A DNA stretch of 64,000 nt from Ferribacterium limneticum (GCF_020510565.1 NZ_CP075189.1:1162501-1226500), one strand, 5' to 3'. Positions 1 through 8,316 are shown, counted from the stretch's first letter. Numbers and translations: made by a program. Notes: generated by a model from the letters alone, not told the origin.

Positions 1-20
1 TGCCCGTGTGGCTTGATCCT
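1..20 (+). rRNA. 23S rRNA, 3' end (partial)
   Basis: The first bases (TGCCCGTGTGGCTTGATCC) match the conserved 3' terminus of betaproteobacterial 23S rRNA, equivalent to E. coli ...CCGTGAGGCTTAACC. The 5S gene follows about 100 bp later, as expected in an rrn operon. The exact 3' end is approximate. Confidence 0.75.
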
Positions 21-123
21 ATAACCTTGTAATCTGCAGTAACTCATATTCGCAGTCACAACAAACAACCTTCTGTCCCCATTTTGCGCTTGGCGCGGTC
101 ACCCGCGACAAGCATACAAGTTA

Positions 124-239
124 CGTCTGGCGTCAATAGCCTTCTGGTACCACCCCTTCCCTTCCCGAACAGGACCGTGAAACAGATGAGCGCCAATGAT
201 AGTGAGCTTCCGCTCGCGAAAGTAGGTCAACGCCAGACC
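124..239 (+). rRNA. rrf: 5S rRNA
   Basis: The ends pair (GTCTGGCG with CGCCAGAC) and the body carries the conserved 5S blocks CCACCCCTTCCC, CCGAACAGGA, GTGAAAC, GCGCCAATGATAGT and GAAAGTAGGTCA. Length of about 116 nt is normal for Betaproteobacteria. It is the last gene of an rRNA operon whose 16S/23S lie to the left of the window. Confidence 0.93.
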
Positions 240-246
240 CCCCATG

Positions 247-281
247 AAAAACCCCGTTAGCAAAAGCTAACGGGGTTTTTG
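247..281 (+). terminator. Rho-independent terminator of the rRNA operon
   Basis: A 15-bp perfect hairpin (arms 247-261 and 266-280, loop AAAA) ends in a T-run just after the 5S gene. On the minus strand the A-tract side would also give a T-run, so it may serve tcdA transcription as well. Confidence 0.9.
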
Positions 282-348
282 CTTTTGCTGAAGCTGCTAC
301 ATTAATTCGAAAAAAATTTATCCACCGAGAATCGGGGGAGTTCGGGTT

Positions 349-1116
349 TTACGAGTTGACGATCTGCTTGATCGCCTGTGCGGCCGCCGCCATCCCGAAT
401 GCCGAGGTGACGCAAATAGATGAACCAAACCCGGCACAATTGAGCCCTGCTGGACCGCGGTCCGTATTGCAGGCTGTATCAGCCTCGGGGTAGCGCAACT
501 GCTCGGTAGAAAAAACCGCAGAAACACCAAATTTCTTTTTTGTGTCGCGTGGGAAGCCGTGTTCACGGCGCAGCAGCGAGCGGACTTTGGCAAGCAGCGG
601 GTCTTGCACTGTTTGGCTCAGGTCGGTAATACGGACCTGGGTTGGGTCCATTTGTCCTCCGGCTGCCCCGGCAACGATGATCGGCGTCTTTATCCTGCGG
701 CAGAAGGTGATCATTGCTACTTTGGCGCGTACCTGGTCAATTGCGTCGATTACCACTGAATAGTTGTGGTCAAGTATGCTGCTCACGTTCTCTGGACTGA
801 CAAAATCCTCAACACAAGAGACTTCGCAATCGGGATTGATGGCCCGTATACGTTCGGCGATGGCATCGACTTTGGCTTTGCCATAGATCTCGCCTAGAGC
901 ATGGATTTGCCGGTTGGTATTCGATTCGGCCACCATGTCGAGGTCCACCACGGCAATGCGGCCAACCCCTGTGCGAGCGAGAGCTTCTGCACTCCAGGAG
1001 CCGACGCCGCCAATGCCAACAATGCAAACATTTGCCTGCCGCAAACGTTCGGCACCAACGGTGCCATACAGGCGGCTGACGCCACCGAAACGACGTTCGT
1101 GATCAATTATCGACAT
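349..1116 (-). CDS. tcdA: tRNA threonylcarbamoyladenosine dehydratase TcdA (CsdL/YgdL)
   Basis: 255 aa, E1/ThiF-like fold. The nucleotide-binding loop GIGGVGS is at residues 34-40, followed by a strand ending in VDLD and the ESNTNRQ adenylation segment; the C-terminal half has the CNTDRGPAGLNCAGFGSS region typical of TcdA. The family catalyses ATP-dependent dehydration/cyclisation of t6A37 to ct6A37 in tRNAs reading ANN codons, in the cytoplasm. Its ATG overlaps the stop of the upstream HPt/HD-GYP gene by one base (TAATG), so the two are probably co-transcribed and translationally coupled. Length is normal for the family. Confidence 0.92.
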   Translation of the reverse strand: MSIIDHERRFGGVSRLYGTVGAERLRQANVCIVGIGGVGSWSAEALARTGVGRIAVVDLDMVAESNTNRQIHALGEIYGKAKVDAIAERIRAINPDCEVSCVEDFVSPENVSSILDHNYSVVIDAIDQVRAKVAMITFCRRIKTPIIVAGAAGGQMDPTQVRITDLSQTVQDPLLAKVRSLLRREHGFPRDTKKKFGVSAVFSTEQLRYPEADTACNTDRGPAGLNCAGFGSSICVTSAFGMAAAAQAIKQIVNS

Positions 1117-2219
1117 TAACTTTCAATCGTCTTACGGATGACTGAATTGAACGGTGAAATCCAATCGGGTGAGAACTGGTTGTCACAGGCATTGATTTCG
1201 GCAATGGCGCGCAATACTGAGCGATTTTTTCCGCGGTGGATGTGCTTGAGCATCACGGCCTCAAAGGCGTCAACAATGGCTATGATCTTGGCGCCTGTGC
1301 ATATGTCCGCATGATGCAGTTTGTTTGGATAGCCGCCACCATCCGGCATTTCATGGTGTTGGGCCACCATTTCTGCGGCGCCCTCCCAGCCGGGAATTCT
1401 TTGTAAAAGACCTGCCGCGAAACTAGGGTGATTTTTTAGTGTGAGTTTGTCTTCTGAGGTCATTTTGCCGACTTTTAGCCAGATTGACTCTGGTAGAAGC
1501 ATCATCCCAAGATCGTGTAGATAGACTGCTGCTTCCAGCTGAACGGGGTCAACAGGGTTTTTGCCAGCCTTGTTTGTTTCCAGTGCCAGGCGAAGGATGC
1601 GCATGGTGCGTCCCTTGAACAGGGGGGAGCGGCTTTCGAACTGGAGTGCAAGTGAGCGGAAAAACTGCAGATCTGCGCTGGCATTTTTTTGCTCAGGACT
1701 TGGAGCAGAGGATCGTGGTGCGCGGCTTGAAATGTCGGGAATTACCGGCGGAAAACCGCTAACCGCTTCAATCAGGTCAGCGCAAGCGGAATCTATTTGT
1801 TCTGGTGACTCCTGCGCGAGGGCATCAAGGCCTTGTACTAGGATAGCAAGTTGGAGCTTATCCAGCGATTTATTTGCTAGCAAGGCTGTGGTCGCCAATT
1901 CCAGGCGGTCAACGGCAAGCAGGATCATTTCGGCCAGCAACTCTGAGAAAGGTATTTCACCTTCTCGGAAACGAGCCATCATGGTTTCAATGGGGTGTGC
2001 AATGGCCACCCCCAGGTCAAACTTGCAGAGCGATGCATCGCCCTTGATGTTGTGAACGGCGCGAAAAAGGCTGGCAATAATCTCCCGGTCGACCGGCCTT
2101 TTCCTCAGGTGGGCAACCTCACGTTCGATCTCCGGTGCCCGATCAGTCAGAACCTCGGCGAACTCTTCCAGCGCTTCGCGATCTTGAATCGCTGGTGCGA
2201 TGATCGAACGAATGTCCAT
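1116..2219 (-). CDS. HPt domain plus HD-GYP-type phosphohydrolase signalling protein
   Basis: 367 aa from the ATG at 2219, chosen because an AGGAGAG Shine-Dalgarno precedes it; an upstream in-frame start (2312) would overlap the ispB leader. Residues about 1-120 form an HPt module with a phosphorylatable His in HNIKGDAS (residue 56). Residues about 190-345 form an HD-GYP-like domain with YLHDLG and HHEMPDGGGYP, the latter close to the HHExxDGxGYP signature. HD-GYP proteins usually hydrolyse cyclic-di-GMP; activity here is inferred. The HPt fusion implies phosphorelay input from a hybrid kinase not seen in the window. It is coupled to tcdA by a one-base overlap, which is unexpected functionally. 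Confidence 0.82.
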   Translation of the reverse strand: MDIRSIIAPAIQDREALEEFAEVLTDRAPEIEREVAHLRKRPVDREIIASLFRAVHNIKGDASLCKFDLGVAIAHPIETMMARFREGEIPFSELLAEMILLAVDRLELATTALLANKSLDKLQLAILVQGLDALAQESPEQIDSACADLIEAVSGFPPVIPDISSRAPRSSAPSPEQKNASADLQFFRSLALQFESRSPLFKGRTMRILRLALETNKAGKNPVDPVQLEAAVYLHDLGMMLLPESIWLKVGKMTSEDKLTLKNHPSFAAGLLQRIPGWEGAAEMVAQHHEMPDGGGYPNKLHHADICTGAKIIAIVDAFEAVMLKHIHRGKNRSVLRAIAEINACDNQFSPDWISPFNSVIRKTIES

Positions 2220-2357
2220 GCCCTCTCCTGTTAATTCTATTAATCTGAAGAGTTTAACAAAGTGTCGAGCAAAACAGCGTGGGTCCTTGATTGCTCGGCC
2301 TTGACTGTGCAACCTTCGCCACCTAAGATTCCGCGCTTCATCAAGGAATTACCTTAC

Positions 2358-3326
2358 GTGACTCTGGAACAGCTCTACGCCCTGATCGGGCCCGACATGA
2401 AGGCCGTTGACGCGGTCATCCGCGACCGCCTACATTCCGACGTAGTTCTGGTCAGGCAGGTTGCTGAATACATCATTGGTAGTGGTGGTAAGCGCATGCG
2501 TCCGGCACTCGTGTTGCTGGCTGCCGGGGCGCTTGGCTATCAGGGAGTTCGTCATCAGGAGATGGCGGCGGTTGTCGAATTTATCCACACGGCGACCTTG
2601 CTGCACGACGACGTTGTCGATGAGTCCGCATTGCGGCGTGGGCACGATACGGCTAACGCCATGTTCGGCAATGCGGCCAGCGTATTGGTGGGCGATTTCC
2701 TTTATTCACGTGCCTTTCAGATGATGGTTATGGTCGATAACATGCGCGTGATGCAGGTCCTTTCCAATGCGACGAATATCATCGCCGAAGGGGAGGTTCT
2801 ACAGTTGATGAACTGCCACGACGCAGACGTCGACGAGGCGCGTTACATGCAGGTTATTCACTACAAGACGGCCAAGCTTTTCGAGGCAGCCGCTCAGTTG
2901 GGTGCAATTCTCGGTCAGGCATCGCCAGAAATCGAAACCGCTTTGGCTGCGTATGGCATGCATCTGGGCACAGCCTTCCAGCTAATCGATGACGTGCTCG
3001 ATTATTCAGGCCAAGAGGCTGATACCGGCAAGCACATTGGCGATGATCTGGCCGAGGGAAAGCCGACATTGCCGTTGATCTACGTCATGCAGCATGGAAC
3101 TGCCGAGCAGGCAGCATGCGTGCGGAAGGCAATCGAAGAGGGAGGCCGCGATGATTTCCCTGCTGTGCTCGATGCCATCAGGAGCAGTGGTGCTCTGGAT
3201 CATGCGCGGGAGCGTGCAGTTCGCGAGGCCGAGCTCGCCAGAGCATCAATTCAGTGCCTGGGGGATTCAAATTATAAAAAAGCTCTGCTACAATTGACGC
3301 TCTTTGCAGTTGAGAGAAACCATTAG
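2358..3326 (+). CDS. ispB: Octaprenyl diphosphate synthase (polyprenyl synthetase)
   Basis: 322 aa from the GTG at 2358, which matches the roughly 322-aa length of IspB and has AAGGA ten bases upstream; an in-frame ATG at 2262 would add 32 unconserved residues. Both aspartate-rich motifs are present: DDVVD at residues 84-88 in LLHDDVVDES, and IDDVLDY near residue 210; GSGGKRMRP near residue 41 binds the IPP pyrophosphate. The enzyme elongates farnesyl-PP with IPP to the side chain used for ubiquinone/menaquinone. It is divergent from the HPt gene, and tRNA-Pro follows 15 bp after its stop. Confidence 0.93.
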   Translation: MTLEQLYALIGPDMKAVDAVIRDRLHSDVVLVRQVAEYIIGSGGKRMRPALVLLAAGALGYQGVRHQEMAAVVEFIHTATLLHDDVVDESALRRGHDTANAMFGNAASVLVGDFLYSRAFQMMVMVDNMRVMQVLSNATNIIAEGEVLQLMNCHDADVDEARYMQVIHYKTAKLFEAAAQLGAILGQASPEIETALAAYGMHLGTAFQLIDDVLDYSGQEADTGKHIGDDLAEGKPTLPLIYVMQHGTAEQAACVRKAIEEGGRDDFPAVLDAIRSSGALDHARERAVREAELARASIQCLGDSNYKKALLQLTLFAVERNH

Positions 3327-3341
3327 GCTTCTTTCTCATGT

Positions 3342-3418
3342 CGGAGTGTAGCTCAGCCTGGTAGAGCACTGCGTTCGGGACGCAGGGGTCGCAAGTTCGA
3401 ATCCTGTCACTCCGACCA
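3342..3418 (+). tRNA. proK: tRNA-Pro (anticodon CGG)
   Basis: 77-nt cloverleaf: acceptor CGGAGTG/CACTCCG, D arm GCTCAGCCTGGTAGAGC, anticodon stem CTGCG/CGCAG around loop TTCGGGA (anticodon CGG), T arm with GTTCGAATC, genomic CCA. Its 3' 45 nt are the integration target of the island that follows. Confidence 0.97.
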
Positions 3419-3419
3419 A
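3374..3419 (+). other. attL of the tRNA-Pro island
   Basis: 46-bp segment from the anticodon loop to one base beyond CCA, repeated without mismatch at 24230-24275. This is the classic footprint of tyrosine-recombinase integration into a tRNA 3' end; the element-borne copy keeps the tRNA intact. Confidence 0.93.
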
Positions 3420-3434
3420 TCAAAGAGAGAACGA

Positions 3435-3459
3435 AGCCCTGATTATTCAGGGCTTTTTT
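3435..3459 (+). terminator. Rho-independent terminator after tRNA-Pro
   Basis: Stem AGCCCTGA/TCAGGGCT with loop TTAT followed by a T-run. An identical terminator lies behind attR at 24290-24314, so the duplication at the island ends extends beyond the tRNA. Confidence 0.88.
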
Positions 3460-3511
3460 CTTTTCTGGCTTTCGAAGACTTTCTGAGTTCTTCTACTTTT
3501 TTCTCCTCCGT

Positions 3512-3529
3512 TGTGCCAAGAGTGTGCCA
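3512..3529 (+). repeat. Paired TGTGCCA repeats, candidate integrase arm-type sites (left)
   Basis: TGTGCCA occurs at 3512-3518 and 3523-3529, 11 bp apart (one helical turn). The same pair with the same spacing and strand is at 24160-24177 near attR. Symmetric placement about 100 bp inside both ends suggests arm-type integrase binding sites; this is inference. Confidence 0.5.
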
Positions 3530-3712
3530 CGCTTGTCTTGGTTGTGTGAGCCAGAAATTTTCTTGCGGATGCCTTTTCACGGATGAATTGCTTCCTGAAG
3601 TTTCCTAGGCTTTCTGAGTGTTTCTATGACCGTCTAGTTGTTTTATAAGGTCTTGAAAATAATTGGAAAGTTGTAGAAATACTCTTGATTTGCATAATCT
3701 AGATTTGATAGC

Positions 3713-4111
3713 ATGGGCCGCATGCAGTTATCTTCCTATGATCTCTTCCAGTCAGTGGGTCGCAAAGCCAAGTTGCTTTGGGATAAGCACAAGGCTTTGG
3801 CACTAGCCGCAGTAGTTCTGTGCCTGTTGGCTGCTTTCCTGGAGAGCCTGAATGGCAAGGAAGATGCGTTTTTTAGTGTGGCTTCGTTCGCACTCGCTGC
3901 AATCTTTGGGGTGCTTAAATCCGTTGTGCTGTTGGCCGACCGAATCGGCGCGCTGGCATATGCTCCCATTGGCATCGTTGAAACGCTCCAGAGGCTAGTC
4001 TGTACTGCTTACAGGCACCTACTGGACCAGACTCTCCTCCCTGATAGCGATCCGGTCAGGAAAGCGCTCCTGCCGCAGCCTCTGGCGCCAGCTAACTACT
4101 CCCTCGTTTGA
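3713..4111 (+). CDS. Small membrane protein of unknown function
   Basis: 132 aa; I do not recognise a family. Residues about 28-47 (ALALAAVVLCLLAAFLESL) and 53-76 are hydrophobic and could form two membrane helices; the N-terminus is basic and the C-terminus is Pro/Leu rich. No good ribosome binding site precedes either candidate ATG (3713 or 3722). It is the first gene inside the island, about 290 bp from attL and upstream of the replication genes on the same strand. A weak promoter-like pair (TTGTAG near 3670, CATAAT near 3692) lies just before it. Confidence 0.5.
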   Translation: MGRMQLSSYDLFQSVGRKAKLLWDKHKALALAAVVLCLLAAFLESLNGKEDAFFSVASFALAAIFGVLKSVVLLADRIGALAYAPIGIVETLQRLVCTAYRHLLDQTLLPDSDPVRKALLPQPLAPANYSLV

Positions 4112-4193
4112 TTTGACTGCCCGGCAACGGGCGCTATCTGACGTTGGCGACTTAAATACCCCCTAGGCGGTGTATTGGGTCGCGGGAGTGACC

Positions 4194-4598
4194 ATGAATT
4201 CCGATATTTTCTTTGCGCTTGCCCAATCGATGGGGCGGCCTGACCTTGCTGGTCCCTTGAGCTTGGGATTTGTAGCAACCGACCTCTTTGCCCTTGCCCT
4301 AGGCTTGAAGCGGCCCAGTAGCTTGTTTAAAAAGCTGGACCAGAATCCAAATGATTTCCCATCGCTGCATTTCTTGCCAGGGACGCGCCGCAAGTATTTC
4401 AAACTGGCCGAGATTGAGGTTTGGAATGCGTCGGCCCTACAGTCGGCTCCAATCCCAATTTCGGCTGAAAAACCGTTGGCAGGGAATCGCTCAAAGCGTT
4501 TGGGGCGGCCAACCAAGGTTGAGCAACGCGAAGCCGCTCGTCGGGGAGTGACTGTTTACGAGCTCCGCCAAGGTGCAGTTGCGGGAGCGCGACAGTGA
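4194..4598 (+). CDS. Unknown small protein next to the replication initiator
   Basis: 134 aa from the ATG at 4194, preceded by GGGAG at a suitable distance. No family recognised. The middle (SLFKKLDQNPNDFPSLHFLPGTRRKYFKLAEIEVW, read in two parts) resembles short winged or AlpA-like DNA-binding modules, and the C-terminal part is basic (LGRPTKVEQREAARRG). It ends about 75 bp before the trfA-like gene on the same strand, so a role in replication control or excision is possible but unproven. Confidence 0.55.
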   Translation: MNSDIFFALAQSMGRPDLAGPLSLGFVATDLFALALGLKRPSSLFKKLDQNPNDFPSLHFLPGTRRKYFKLAEIEVWNASALQSAPIPISAEKPLAGNRSKRLGRPTKVEQREAARRGVTVYELRQGAVAGARQ

Positions 4599-4671
4599 TC
4601 TGGCAAATATTTCCTGGCGCAATCAATCGACGCAAAAATCTACTGGGGCAGACCGTTAGCTCAGTGAAGAT

Positions 4672-5577
4672 ATGCGTGATTTGCTAAGCCCTGAACAGCC
4701 GCCAGATCTGCTTGCTGGCCAAATTGCATGGGCGAGCCAGAAGGCGCTGCAGGCTAAACGACATCGAGAGCTGAAAGCTGCCGAAACCCCAGTGCAAATG
4801 TTTTTGCCGGGAATGGAAGAGTTTCTTCGCGCCATGCCAAATCACATTGCTAGATCCAGTCTCTTCTCACCGGTAGCACGTGGTCCAAAGAAGATACACG
4901 CTGGATCTATTTTGGTCAGCAGGGGGGATGCGGAGATCAAGTTCTGGGGTGAGCAATTAGACGAAGCGCAAGCGGATGTCTGGATGCAGGCAATCTATGA
5001 GGCGACTGGGGTGCCGCTGGGGGAGCCTGTAGTAGTCACCCGCGCCTCGTTCCTGCGAGGCATAGGTCGTGATACTGGCAAGTCCCAATACGAGTGGTTG
5101 CACAGGACGATGCAGGCACTCTCATTCGCGATGCTTGTCATCGAAGTAAAGCAGGCTGGCAAACATAAGCTGGCAATTGGCCAGGTTCGTGCCCTGCATT
5201 TGGTCGATGGCTTTGATTTCGACCCTCGTGCAGAAACCTACTCGCTACGAATTGATCCCAGATGGAAGCAGATGTTTAGCAACAGGGAGTTTGCCCTGAT
5301 TGATTGGGGCAAGCGCATGCAGTTCGGGAGAGGGCAGGATATGGCCAAGGCACTACAGCGGCTGATTGCGGCATCATCAGATTCAGTCCAGCGCCATGGG
5401 CTTGATTGGCTCAAGGCAAAGCTGGGTTATGGCAGCCCAATTCGCAAATTCAGGGAGGCATTGCTCGCAGCCATGCGGGAACTTGAAAGGCTTGAATTGA
5501 TAGCTGGCGGTCGTATTGAAATGAGTAAAAGGGGAACCGAGCAAGCGGTGTGGATAAAGCTAGATTCATCGGCATAG
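4672..5577 (+). CDS. trfA: TrfA-family plasmid replication initiator
   Basis: 301 aa. The segment MPNHIARSSLFSPVARG, then GEQLDEAQADVWMQ, GEPVVVTRASFLRGIGR and GKSQYEWLHR match IncP-1 (RK2) TrfA, the protein that binds oriV iterons and opens the origin with host DnaA. RK2 TrfA has 382- and 285-aa forms, so this resembles the short form. The last codons and stop lie inside the first of five iterons, and a perfect DnaA box is embedded in its final codons. Presence in a tRNA-integrated element implies the island can, or once could, replicate as a plasmid. Typically such genes are autoregulated through initiator binding; no operator is evident. Confidence 0.9.
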   Translation: MRDLLSPEQPPDLLAGQIAWASQKALQAKRHRELKAAETPVQMFLPGMEEFLRAMPNHIARSSLFSPVARGPKKIHAGSILVSRGDAEIKFWGEQLDEAQADVWMQAIYEATGVPLGEPVVVTRASFLRGIGRDTGKSQYEWLHRTMQALSFAMLVIEVKQAGKHKLAIGQVRALHLVDGFDFDPRAETYSLRIDPRWKQMFSNREFALIDWGKRMQFGRGQDMAKALQRLIAASSDSVQRHGLDWLKAKLGYGSPIRKFREALLAAMRELERLELIAGGRIEMSKRGTEQAVWIKLDSSA

Positions 5578-5768
5578 CGTTCCGGGGTCATCGGCATAGC
5601 GTTCCGCTTTGTCGGCATAGCGTTCCGCTTTATCGGCATAGCGTTCCGCTTTATCGGCATAGCGTTCCTCCCCACCTCTCGAGATCCTTGTGCCGCAATC
5701 GTTTCGGAGGGCAATTTCGACGTCTACCTTTCTTCTACCTTATGTCTACCAGGAGGGGCTGTGGATAA
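5549..5768 (+). other. Candidate plasmid replication origin (oriV-like)
   Basis: Two perfect DnaA boxes in the same orientation (TGTGGATAA at 5549-5557 and 5760-5768, i.e. TTATCCACA on the minus strand) bracket five TrfA-type iterons at 5569-5668. The stretch after the iterons up to 5936 has no gene and contains pyrimidine-rich TCTACC repeats. The layout follows iteron origins such as RK2 oriV; function is inferred. Confidence 0.8.
5569..5668 (+). repeat. Five direct iterons, period 21-22 bp
   Basis: TCGGCATAGCGTTCC begins at 5569, 5591, 5612, 5633 and 5654. The 6-bp linkers are similar (mostly GCTTTA/T). RK2 oriV also has five iterons phased at about 22 bp. The first copy contains the stop codon of the initiator gene. 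Confidence 0.95.
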
Positions 5769-5936
5769 CTCTGAGTTCTAATGAGTCTCGGTGCCAAAAA
5801 CGAAGGTTTTGTGGTGTGGTTGCCTTGGCCAGCAAGCTGGCGATAGGCCGTCAATTGGTATGCGATATGATTCCCTTCCTCGGCAACTGGAACAGTGGTT
5901 TTCAGACCGTTGAACGTGCCATAGGTAAACCAACAA

Positions 5937-6752
5937 ATGATTGCACTGCTGATTGATGCCGATAACCTTTCGTCGCCTGCATGGGTTGATGAGGCTGTAG
6001 AAAAGCTTGAACTAGAGGACGGTGTTATTGCCATTCGTCGCGCCTATGGCTCTGCTGAAAACATGAAGGGGCTGGCTGATGTGTTGCGAACGCGTGCCAT
6101 TCGCCCATTCGTCAATCTCCCTCTTCCCAAAAACACTACGGATATGTCATTGGCCGTGGATGCGATGGAGCTGGCCTGCTTGACCCCGCGACCGAAGCTA
6201 ATCGCTATTGCATCGGGGGATTTGGATTTTGTCCCTTTGGTCGTTCGGCTTCGGGAACGAGGTATCAGAGTCGTCTGTATAAGCGAGCGAGCCAAATTGT
6301 CTCAGGATGCTATCCCGGCCTACGATCAGGTCATCTATGTTGGAGCGGATCAGGTAGTTGTGCCCGCTCCGGAAAAACCAGAAATATTGCCACTTGTGGT
6401 GGAGGTGGTTCGCCCTGCCCCTAAGAAATCCGTAGCCAAAGTAGCACCTGTAAAGCCGGCTGTGCCCAAACCCCCAGCGGTAGCGACAAAAAAAGCAGCG
6501 GTAAAGAAGGTAGCCAAGAAGAGCCCAGGGAAAGCAATAGAAGTTGTTACTTCGCCCCAAACCATTGTTTCAGCGTTTCCCAATTTGCAGGCAGGGCAGT
6601 GGTTGGAGTTGTCCGACGTTGCCAAGATACTTCACGACAAAAAGCTTCTCGCAAAGAGTGCGACGTCAACGAAACTGTTTAAGAAATTTCCTGAGCACTT
6701 TGAACTAAGGCCAGCAGGGAAGCCGAATAAAGTCCGACTCATCAAGTTGTAG
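5937..6752 (+). CDS. NYN-domain (LabA-like PIN) protein with C-terminal winged domain
   Basis: 271 aa. The N-terminal 150 residues form a NYN/PIN-like RNase fold with acidic sites in LLIDADN (D7, D9), TTDMSLAVDAM and SGDLDFVPL. A Lys/Ala/Pro-rich linker (about 155-200, repeated KK-A/V-A-K units) joins a C-terminal domain of about 65 residues that resembles OST-HTH/LOTUS modules. Family members are predicted RNases in RNA metabolism or defence; substrate unknown. It lies just right of the oriV-like region on the same strand. Confidence 0.75.
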   Translation: MIALLIDADNLSSPAWVDEAVEKLELEDGVIAIRRAYGSAENMKGLADVLRTRAIRPFVNLPLPKNTTDMSLAVDAMELACLTPRPKLIAIASGDLDFVPLVVRLRERGIRVVCISERAKLSQDAIPAYDQVIYVGADQVVVPAPEKPEILPLVVEVVRPAPKKSVAKVAPVKPAVPKPPAVATKKAAVKKVAKKSPGKAIEVVTSPQTIVSAFPNLQAGQWLELSDVAKILHDKKLLAKSATSTKLFKKFPEHFELRPAGKPNKVRLIKL

Positions 6753-6821
6753 GCGTGAAGCCGAAAGCTATGCTGCCGGCAGGTCTAGGCACAACCCCTG
6801 AGTGGTTCAACAAAGTGAAAA

Positions 6822-7718
6822 ATGACCAGTACGAGAAATAGCCTCCGTGCTTTCGATGGCCTTGTTACGCGCAAGTTGCTGATTTACGTTTATGCGTTGA
6901 TCGACCCGCGGACACGGCGCGTGTTTTATGTTGGCAAGGGCGGTGGCAACCTCGATGGAAGTGGTAACTCCCGCCTGTTTAGCCATTTCTTCGAGGCTGA
7001 GAACCAACGTAATCAGTCAAAAAAGGTGCTGACCATCCGCGAGATCTGGGCGGATGGATTGGACGTTGAGTGGCAGATACTACGCTGCGCGCTGAGAAGC
7101 GTTGATGAGGCCTTCCATGCAGAAGCGGCGATCATCGATGCATTGGCGCTCAGCTCGAATGGCCGTCCGGATAATGATATTGATGGCCAGGGAAAAGAAG
7201 ATCACGGGTGGCGTCATCCGGCAGAGGTTTTGGCAATGGGGGCCGCAAACGTCAATCCTGAATTGCCTGGTCGGGTTTTCGTTTTCCCGATTCACAACGC
7301 GATTCGCGAGCATCCGCTCAGGCAGTCAGATTGGGCAACTGCCGTTTATGAGTCTACCCGGCAGGCATGGAACCTGGGGGAGTGGCTCCTCAATGAGCCC
7401 AATAGCCGCGCAGTCGGAATTATCGACAACGTCAGCTTTGGCGCCTATTCAATTGACCATTGGCAACGCCACTCGACTCGGCCATCCAAGGGCGAAACCA
7501 GAAAGCCAAGACAGATATCCCTCTGGGAATTTTTTAAACGCGATGATGAAGCCGCTGCCGAATTGCGGAACAAGAACTGGCAGCACGTCTTGGGGCCGGA
7601 GGCCAAGTATCGAATGCGGGCCGGCGGGGTGATCGTCGTTGAGTTCAGAGGAGCGGGGCAGCAAGAGTTGCGGTATTTGCGCCCAAGCCGTGAACGTTGG
7701 CAGCCTTTCGAGGTGTGA
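6822..7718 (+). CDS. GIY-YIG nuclease-domain protein
   Basis: 298 aa. Residues about 20-110 fit a GIY-YIG domain of the ANKLE1/LEM3-like type: YVYALIDPRTRRVFYVGKG supplies the two signature strands, followed by Arg in SRLFSHFF and a Glu-containing helix (HAEAAIIDAL). The remaining 180 residues have no recognised domain. It begins 70 bp after the NYN gene on the same strand. GIY-YIG enzymes cut DNA in repair, homing and restriction; here the role is unknown, possibly plasmid maintenance or defence. Confidence 0.75.
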   Translation: MTSTRNSLRAFDGLVTRKLLIYVYALIDPRTRRVFYVGKGGGNLDGSGNSRLFSHFFEAENQRNQSKKVLTIREIWADGLDVEWQILRCALRSVDEAFHAEAAIIDALALSSNGRPDNDIDGQGKEDHGWRHPAEVLAMGAANVNPELPGRVFVFPIHNAIREHPLRQSDWATAVYESTRQAWNLGEWLLNEPNSRAVGIIDNVSFGAYSIDHWQRHSTRPSKGETRKPRQISLWEFFKRDDEAAAELRNKNWQHVLGPEAKYRMRAGGVIVVEFRGAGQQELRYLRPSRERWQPFEV

Positions 7719-8316
7719 GCTCGTCTGTGCGGATGCCTACTCTATAGACACAGCCTGAGATTGATTAAAGAAGAATGGCCAGACGGCCATGTGCCCCTTG
7801 CCCAAGGCATGGCCTTGGGTTGGGCGGTAGGAGCCGGGGCGGTAGCCCTTGAACGCGCTTTAGCGGGTTCAACTCCGTATCCCGCCCAAGGGTATGGCCG
7901 GAATCTCGATGCCCGAGGTATATTCGCTGTTGATCGGCCTTGCAACCTGAATCGGAGCGTGTCCTTGGTGTTGATTGAGGTTGATCCTCGTGTATTCGTG
8001 TCTCTTCACGTCGTTCCACGTGGTTTCGCATCGCTCCACATGATTCCACTCTTAATCCACTTCGATTCCACATGCTGTTGCATCGATCTGCATCATTTTC
8101 GCGGGCGCGAAAATGTTTCGGGAATCTAGGGCGGGAATCTAGGGCAGGATAGGCTTTGCGGCCGCTATCGTATTACAACCGACCTTTTGAGCTGTTGGAA
8201 GTCGAGGGCAGGATAGGTGCCGGCGCCGCTATTCGGTACAGATCATCTGTGCGTAAGTCAGTCTGCTATGCATTTTGCATGAATAGATTGAGGCAAAACT
8301 GAGGGCCTGGCTCCTC
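7719..8316 (+). repeat. Gene-free repeat region left of the M23 gene
   Basis: No convincing ORF. Holds a perfect hairpin ATGGCC-AGAC-GGCCAT near 7775, a longer imperfect inverted repeat pairing GGGCGG (near 7820) with CCCGCCCAAGGG (near 7882), clusters of CACGT/ATTCCA words between 7975 and 8090, one 20-bp palindrome (8095-8114) and two AGGGCAGGATAGG units (8141, 8205), each followed by GC-rich GCNGCTAT and a GTA(T/C)-type end. The same parts recur right of the M23 gene. Confidence 0.7.
8095..8114 (+). repeat. 20-bp palindrome, copy A
   Basis: ATTTTCGCG-GG-CGCGAAAAT, perfect 9-bp arms. Copies B-D are at 9802, 10011 and 10185. Confidence 0.9.

Noticed and set aside
5569..5668. CRISPR array
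   Set aside because: Repeats of 15 bp with 6-7 bp nearly constant linkers are plasmid iterons; no spacers of CRISPR size and no cas genes occur anywhere in the window.
5427..5714. Minus-strand frame with repeated KRNAMP units
   Set aside because: It is the translation of the five iterons; the repetition comes from the origin DNA, not from a protein gene.
7816..7890. tRNA-like segment with GGTTCAACTCC and GGGCGG/CCGCCC ends
   Set aside because: The T-arm stem and anticodon stem do not pair on either strand; it is better described as an imperfect inverted repeat.
7761..8129. 122-aa plus-strand frame left of the M23 gene
   Set aside because: Runs through the palindrome and repeat words, has no ribosome site and no recognisable protein pattern.
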